Origin: Liolophura sinensis
Lineage: Eukaryota; Mollusca; Polyplacophora; Chitonida; Chitonidae
Reading direction: 5' to 3'
DNA length: 64,000 nucleotides
Assembly (NCBI RefSeq): GCF_032854445.1
Contig: NC_088295.1
Coordinates: 72,818,028 to 72,882,027, forward strand
Both the position numbers and the translations under genes were made by a program. The notes under the pieces were generated by a model. The model was not told the origin of the DNA and searched no databases. It was given only the letters and a program-made list of their open reading frames with translations. Below, in pieces: positions 57,374 through 64,000 of the stretch. Every line of letters begins with the position of its first letter. The stretch's first letter is position 1.

Positions 57374-60300
57374 CTAAAACCTGCCCGATCTGCTCTCCCT
57401 CTCACGCGAGCGTGATCTGCGCCGGTCACGTCCTTGACGTTCTCGGCTCCTGGACCTCTTGCGTGGGCGTTCACGACTCCTGCTGCGGCTTCGGCGGGAT
57501 CCTACAGGGGACTTGGAGCGAGATCTGAGGACAAGAAAATACAAATTAGGAATTTCCCTAATTTCAAAATGCAGTTAATAATGCGGCATCTTGTTTACAA
57601 ATAACAAACATTGTTCACTTTTACCAAAGTAAAAATTCACAAAAGCTGGAACATCTCTCGTATTGGGTTTCATCTCAGCTTGCACTGAGGCCCTTGTTAA
57701 GAGAATACCCCATGCTAAAAGACAGAAGGCTCATATTAAAAGACACAAGAAATTTAACCAACAGAGAGAATAAATGACAGAGCTACACAAATGTGGCTCA
57801 AAACTTATGAAAATGTGCCTATTTTGTTGTTTTTTTTTATTACTCCATATTCAAGAACATTTCACTTTGTACTCGATAATCAGGTTTATGAGGAAAAAAC
57901 ACAACAGACACCAGAGAAAATCACATCACCAGGTATACCTGGCACATCTCAGCAAACAAACCACCAACAGCTAGTCTGTTCATTAAAAAAAATATGGGTA
58001 ATTTGATGTAATAAAATCAGTACGAACCTTCTTCCTCCCCCTCCTCCTCCCCTCTTCCTGGTACGACCATACAGTTCACGCCTCAGCTCACGCGATATCG
58101 GCTTCAAGTGCATGAAGTTACAGAAACCACCTCTGGTACACTCTCTACAACCAGACATTGTCAGCATTTGACATTTTTGAGTATTCAAGATATTCCTATG
58201 TTTCCCAACACAAAAATCTACATCATATGGTGCCAAGGTATACTACATGCTTGTGTTCAACGTTGATGATCAGCCAAGGTTCAGAGAATTCTTCATTACC
58301 TCCCCTAACATGTACCTCCAGCACAGGTGTAGTCTCTACAAACCTTGACGGTCTGGCATTACCAGATGACTAGTAAGTCTGGTAGTGGGACCCGTTACAC
58401 ACAGCAGTTCAAAACGTAAGCAAATTCTGACTGGCTGATTATATGCCACATGACAGTAGGTTACAGTGGATAGCTGATCTGAATTCACAGACCCCATGCT
58501 TATGCTGTTATCTATGGAAATTATTGACTCTTCCATTTCACGACTGACCAATGAATGCCAGGCATTGTGAGACAAAACAAGGTTGGCCTAGAGAAAAAAT
58601 ATTATAAGAATCCCCCCAAATTGTGAAGATGTACAGGCAGATGGATGCCAATGGAACAAACCAGAGCTTTTGAAGTGGATAAATGGACTACGGAAAGTTA
58701 AGGAGACACGTGGCATGGACAAACAAGCCATTTTACATATGAAAATGTAACTTGATTTGGCAAGTAAACTTCAATTTAAGGGAGAGATTCCTTGATTTAT
58801 TTGCTGCTTCAAGAAAAGTATACGTAAATCCATTAAAAAAAAAGCGCTACTTTTGTTACTCAGAAGAATAGTATGTCCTACAGGATTTGCCACTGGTCTA
58901 CCTTACCCCATCTCATACTGCCTGCAGCAAGCTTCTCTGAAGTCTGTGACAGGAGACAGCTCCGCGTGGATTGGGCGCCCGTTGAACCAGCGATTGTTCA
59001 GGTCATTCACAGCCTTCTCTGCGTCCTCTTCATAACGGAACTGTAGCAAGAGAGAGGAAATGCAGCTTAGTAACATTCAATTGTTATAATTAGCTGACAC
59101 CTACACTGTATGTAAAACTTATCTCAAATACTGGACCACCTGTTAATGGTTCAGAGGGTATTTTAAGTCACAGGGTATTTATTCTACCAAGTATTTATTC
59201 TAGTTGCGGGCCGTGTGCAAATGTACATATTGAACAGAGAGGAGATCGAATGTGTCACGCAAAACACCCGCCGGTACATTTACCTCCCCAAGCAATATGA
59301 TTTCAGGCTGTTTACGTCTACAAATAGACCAACTTGAGTTTGTTTACTTGTTAGATTTGCTTTCATGATTTATATAAAAGTGAACTATCTGAATTTCCTT
59401 TGGATATAAAACTATTATTTCGCACAGTTTATAGATATTGCTCCTCTTTTAAAATTTTTGATAGTTTACACCCAGACGCTATGACGTGGAAAAAGAAGCA
59501 TTTATTTCAATCTGAGCTCAGCGGTATGACGTGATATTACATGTGCAGAAAACTTTTACATTCCTACGTCACGCAACAATGAGACATGACTTCATACATA
59601 AGCAGCTTTGAAATACCTAGGTCAACTGCAATGGCCTAAGTTGTTGATTGGTCTAAAATGTGCGACCTCTGTGGAGGGAGGGCAAAAAGAACGGCAACCC
59701 CTGCAATGTCAAATCCCTCGAATGTGCAGCACATTTGAGGGATTTGACGAGTTCCGAAAAAAGGTCCAGCGGTATCTGGTTACACAACAAACACCGCTAT
59801 GACAGTGTTAAATCCTTACACCTTTACTTAAGACACATCTTTATTCTAATACAACAAAGAGGCAAACAAACTGGTTCTACAACCAATACTGATGTCTTAT
59901 TTCAGCTCTACATTCTAAGACATGAAATTAGAAGGCTATGGTTTTACATGGATTAACATGTATACATTCCAGTTGACCCAAACATCAGATGTATACCAGA
60001 AAACAGTAACAGGCATTCCATATACTCACTCTGACGTAGACGTTTCCAACTAAATGGTCCCCTAGGTTGTCACAGATATTCATCTCCTCAATCTCTCCAT
60101 ACTGAAACATTATGTGCATAAACATTACAAAAAAACATCAAAAAGTTTCATCGTTATTCAAGGGCATCAGTAACTATCAGTAACAACAGGTTATCTGAGC
60201 AGATTGTTTAAGATTTAAGATGTATATGGCCGTAGCGGATCTTACAAAAATTTATGTTACATGTTTGCTTTTTGTAATCCTGAAGTGAATGTTTTTGTTT

Positions 60301-62356
60301 AGCTACTGAATAAATCTTTATAAAACCTCATTACATCATTAATGTAATCATTAATGCTAAGAACTATTAAAAATACTGTGCTACATATTGTTGCTAAGAC
60401 ACTATTTATGGTCACAAAAAGGAAAGCGAAAAGAGATTATGCCTGATAAGTGATAACTTCCAACCACCAATAAACACCAATATGCCAAGAAACAAACAAT
60501 TTGTCTTGTTTCACTCACTCACACATTTCACAGCCATTTAACAGGAAGTCACAAAGATCTGATAAAATTTAAAAAAGGAAGAAACATCTCTGAGTTCCGG
60601 AAGAATGTTATAATAACATCATCCTTCATGAGATCTCTTGAGCATCATTTCTTTCTAATATTAAATTCACTCTGGTCTACTACTGTACATGAAGGCATCT
60701 TCTCTTAAGTGACATTCCACGGGACGTAATCGTAATGTAGGGGAATGCCCTTCATCAAGCCAGGACTAAAATTAAAATTTGCACAAGTATTGTTCTCCAC
60801 AATGAAATTATCATTAAGTATGGAGGAAAACTTGGATAGAAGTTTTCTCTCAGTTACACTTGCATATGGACTACCACACAGTTTACTTTCTTTAGCAGCT
60901 TGGACATCACATTAGAAATAAACAAACCACATGTATAATAATTGGAACATGAACAGCAGACGGGTGGTTATGAATGTAGCCAACATTTTTCACGGACAGC
61001 TCATTCCTCACTACAACTGATCATTCAAATTCTCAATCTGACTTAAGATACATATTTCTTGCTCTATAAATGCTCTTGGCATTTCCAGTTGACTCATAAA
61101 AGAAAATGTCCATATCCCAATGATGCTACAGCATGCTCATAACCCTACCTGTACTTTTCTTTCTTTAAAATGTGAATAAATATATCTGTACTTTTCTGTG
61201 AATGTGTGTTTACAGTAGTTAGGAACAATACTATGCAGTATCAACTGAAAATACCCTCTAATATCTGGATACAGGCAATATGCTAGTAATGATTTACACT
61301 GAAAACATGCTCATCAACACTGACATACTTGTGGGGTCAAGTTACCATCAGGGTGCACCAGTATGCTATCATATAAGTCTCAGACCTTGCAGTCTGATCA
61401 GTCACAGGGGAAGAGCGCTAATGGGCACATGGGACTTACAATGTTAGGATTAATGGTCAAGCACAAATGGGTTAATGTGAGTCTCATGCTGCCAGTCAGA
61501 GTGTAGCATAACAGTATCACGATGACCACACATCTACTGGTGACCTGTTGTTGGTCATGTGAGTGTTAGCACAGAAATTGTCTAGCTGAAGAAAACAACT
61601 TGGTAATGAACAGTGAACTGGCCCAAGTAGCTGTAGCCTACCTTTTCCATCTCAACATAAACTTCCTCAAAGAAGTCATCATAGTGCTGCTGCAGTTCAA
61701 GGTCATCCATTTGGACTACAAAGTGAATATATATGAAAACCCTAATTACACAGGGGACAGAACTCAGTCAAAGGGGGAGGTAACTCTGGCTAACAGTTCT
61801 TGGATACCTGCTTTTGTCCTGGCTGACTACAAACAAAACATAACAACATCTCCCGGTTGCACAGTGGAAAAAGGAAAAACAAAGATGAAATGTTAGGGAA
61901 TATGTCATCCACTCCCGCACTACACACAATGGGTGTGTGAAGACATATCAACAATGAATGCCAATGCTAGGGGATTGGGGTTTGCCAACAAGTCTTCAGA
62001 AACAATCTGGCATACTATGAATCATAAGCCGAAGTTTCACACTCTGTTGAAGACTTTATGACATTGCACCTGGATACAAAGAGGCTGACAAAACATACAG
62101 GGGTTAATACACGCATTTATACATGATCCTTCCAGTTACCAGTGACCACTAGAGATTCAGCAGTGTAGCAAAGCAGATTCTTATAATTTGTAATTTAGCA
62201 AACCATGTACATTTTTTGCTTGTTCAAACCCCGTATGTTTGCCTGGTTGATAGAGCTGAAAAGAAACATGATTAATTACCTTGTCCTCTAATTCACAAAA
62301 TACTTCTTCGAAAAAATCATCAAAATCTTGTTGAGCTTCGACCTCATCCATAGATA
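57374..62356 (-). CDS. U2AF1: Splicing factor U2AF 35 kDa subunit, C-terminal part
   Basis: Reads the AG at 3' splice sites as partner of U2AF65. Exons in transcript order: alternative 62280-62356 or 61642-61715, then 60031-60101, 58907-59040, 58028-58144 and 57374-57524 with TAG. They encode helix A of the UHM (FFEEV...), YGEIEEMNICDNLGDHLVGN, FRYEEDAEKAVNDLNNRWFN, HAELSPVTDFREACCRQYEM, the second CCCH zinc finger (ECTRGGFCNFMH), LKPISRELRRELYG, a short Gly run, and an RS tail ending SRSGRF. The Gln of CCRQYE, equivalent to human Gln157, is kept. The first zinc finger and upstream exons lie beyond the window or were not found. The Gly run comes before the RS region, whereas the human one is inside it. 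My base count for 60031-60101 is 71, but conserved frame needs 72 (see rejected items). Confidence 0.95.
57822..57960 (-). mobile_element. Degenerate SINE family A tail, U2AF1 intron, reverse
   Basis: TACTCCATATTCAAGAACAT followed by TTCACTTTGTACTCGATAAT resembles the complemented tail. It is diverged. Confidence 0.5.
61642..61715 (-). other. U2AF1: U2AF1 alternative exon P (proximal), 74 nt
   Basis: Encodes (V)QMDDLELQQHYDDFFEEV, then YVEMEK, the start of the UHM and its helix A. Acceptor TTTGTAG, donor GTAGGC. It enters in phase 1 (TC completes a codon) and leaves in phase 0. It is homologous to the exon at 62280-62356. Its polypyrimidine tract is weaker, being interrupted by purines. Confidence 0.88.
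62280..62356 (-). other. U2AF1: U2AF1 alternative exon D (distal), 77 nt
   Basis: Encodes SMDEVEAQQDFDDFFEEV, then FCELEDK. Acceptor GTTTTCTTCCAG (strong), donor GTAATT. It enters in phase 1 and leaves in phase 0, like exon P, and aligns with the same human residues (about 68-92). Confidence 0.88.
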
Positions 62357-64000
62357 CTGGAAGAAAACACCTTTGTGGTAAATAAGCCTTGAGAGTTTGT
62401 TTAAATGAAGAGTGTCTAAATACCAATGTAAGTGACTTCATTCAACAGATTTGTTTGTTACACAAGAAAAAACAGAAGTATTAAGAGTATTTTTCATCAT
62501 ATAAGATATTTCTACTTCAGTCTAGTTTTTCTAGTTTTTTTGCCTATGCTGAATCTCACCCAAGCAGGGAATATGTGGTACATTGGTGTCAGCATTAAAT
62601 GTATACTACAATTCCTTGAGAACCACAAATAACATCCTTGATTTGTGTCCTGGGACTGCGGTACACAATTTGGATGCTGATTTACTTAACAATATGTAAA
62701 AAAAGTTCCACAACAGGTTCTCTTACTAGCTACGTCTTAATAGTGGAGACATTTTACTTCACTAAACACAGAGCACAAATTTTGAAATCACAACATAGAA
62801 GCACATTTTATCAATAAATTTGTCAACGTTACGTTTGTAGCTAGCAGACAATGAATGTTCATTTATTTCCCACTGCAGATAATCACAATTAACTGAATTT
62901 TAATTTTATCTTAGAAAATAACAACAATGATACTAGAAGTTCTTTCTGGCCTTCTTACTAATCATACATGATTTAGTTTTTCATTGCAAATGACTAGATA
63001 TAAAGGACAGTAACTATTAACATCTATGTGTGTGCTCAGAAATGACAGTGCGTGTAGACTGTAAGTGAAGGGTGTTTGGTGTAGCTGACAAATCTTAAAA
63101 TGAGCAATGAAAAATATAGACATATGTAGATACATATACAGGTGAAAATTACAATCATTCTTTCTGACTTGTAATCCACCAAACTTTCAAGACAAAACAA
63201 AGCTTTGGTTTTTGTATTAAAGGTAATTTGGTCCGAAATTTTTTTTGATACGAAAACATTTTTTCTTTCATGTCTAGTTAGCAGCAAGCCATAACAACTT
63301 ATTGTTTTGTTCATTTCCACTGGTATCTGAGCAGAGACTGACAAAGCTTTCTTTCTGACGTGGATAAAGTCATACACATCTACAACAAAATAAAAGAAAT
63401 CAAATTAAAACAGACCACTGAAGACCATGAAAATCCAATTAGCAGGCTCAAACAGACAACAGGAAGGAAAAATGACGATGGAAAAATAGTAAAAACAATG
63501 CCAACCCTGGGGAAACAAAATTTGCATCAGCTCAAAATAAAAATATACAAGAAGATATAAAAGCAGGTGCTACAAAGAATAAAAATCACAATGCAGTGAT
63601 GTGCAACCAGGAAAAAAACTGACACCAAAAATACCACGAATACCCCATATTTACCACATAACAAGTCATACACAGATCAAAGGTGAATTTATATAAACAT
63701 TTAGAGAAAAACAGCATAACATGTGAATGAGAAGAACAGTCTTATTACACATGACTTACAAACTCTAGTAGAACACGACCAATCATTTACACATTATTTC
63801 AGCAAAGAATATTAGATTTTCTGACATTTTCACTAAATATGTTTAATATTGTAGCATCATCATAGTAGTGGTAGAGTAGTGAGGAAGAATACATTACAGT
63901 TTAATGTACTTTAACGTATTAAATACTCAAGCACAAAAAATATACTTACTTCGTGTGTAGAGAATAATTTCATGTGGTTGTTAATCAGGATTTCTTCCAA
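62357..64000 (-). other. U2AF1 intron; a possible exon end at the window edge
   Basis: No U2AF1 exon with first-zinc-finger residues was found. At 63950-64000 the minus strand reads an open frame LEEILINNHMKLFSTHE ending at a good donor (GAA|GTAAGTATA at 63949). This may be an exon of unknown origin or chance. Confidence 0.35.

Noticed and set aside
60031-60101. Apparent 1-nt frameshift in the U2AF1 exon (71 nt counted, 72 needed around the CCC run near 60060)
   Set aside because: The protein is extremely conserved and the rest of the gene is intact. A counting or base-call slip in a short C run is far more likely than a real lesion, so I do not call a pseudogene. Checking read support at 60058-60063 would settle it.
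63950-64000. Minus-strand R-N-P followed at the expected distance by a donor, resembling the end of U2AF1 exon 3
   Set aside because: In the phase needed for U2AF1 the frame contains TAA and the surrounding residues do not match. Three matching residues are weak. It may be chance; a poison exon is possible but unsupported.

Overview
This is invertebrate nuclear DNA: AT-rich, with intron-dense genes (GT..AG introns mostly 0.1-2 kb), tRNA-derived SINEs, minisatellites and AT microsatellites. The SINE tails (a conserved end followed by AATAAATAAA) resemble those I associate with molluscs, so I infer a lophotrochozoan, probably a mollusc. The species cannot be named from the window alone.

Layout. 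(1) 570-7270, plus strand: the 3' ten coding exons of cytosolic aspartyl-tRNA synthetase (DARS1); its N-terminal third lies left of the window. (2) 7.8-12.2 kb: repeat-rich spacer. (3) 12185-26859, plus: a complete 19-exon SENP1/SENP2-type SUMO protease of 625 residues, with the His-Asp-Cys triad visible and a long 3'UTR to about 29.1 kb. (4) 30.6-50.4 kb: a cluster of a gene family I do not recognise. Four intact ORFs without introns in the coding region lie at 32487-33518 (+), 42272-43291 (-), 45614-46381 (-) and 49323-50201 (-). All begin MIRW(L/F), followed by a basic stretch, then a Y-E-E-I-P-D motif, and all end with an N-R-(L/M)-L-x-D-(L/I)-I motif. The first two belong to an inverted array of four duplicated units (+ + - -) centred near 37.8 kb. 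The two inner units are broken: one is a promoter with no gene, the other a promoter plus a C-terminal remnant carrying a stop. A promoter block of about 330 bp and a more distal block are conserved between the units. (5) 50.4-56.9 kb: spacer with SINEs. (6) 57374-62356, minus: the 3' part of U2AF1, the small subunit of the splicing factor U2AF.

The two most interesting signals are the unrecognised YEEI-motif gene cluster and a pair of homologous, phase-compatible alternative exons in U2AF1 (61642-61715 and 62280-62356). Reading-frame arithmetic says exactly one of the pair can be used per mRNA. A 49-bp tandem repeat that copies a DARS1 splice donor three times is a third curiosity.

DARS1, SENP1 and U2AF1 are unrelated housekeeping genes (translation, SUMO cycling, splicing). 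I see no operon-like logic linking them; the cluster between them is a lineage-specific expansion. Splice sites were assigned by eye from reading-frame continuity and family knowledge, so exon ends carry an uncertainty of a few bases.
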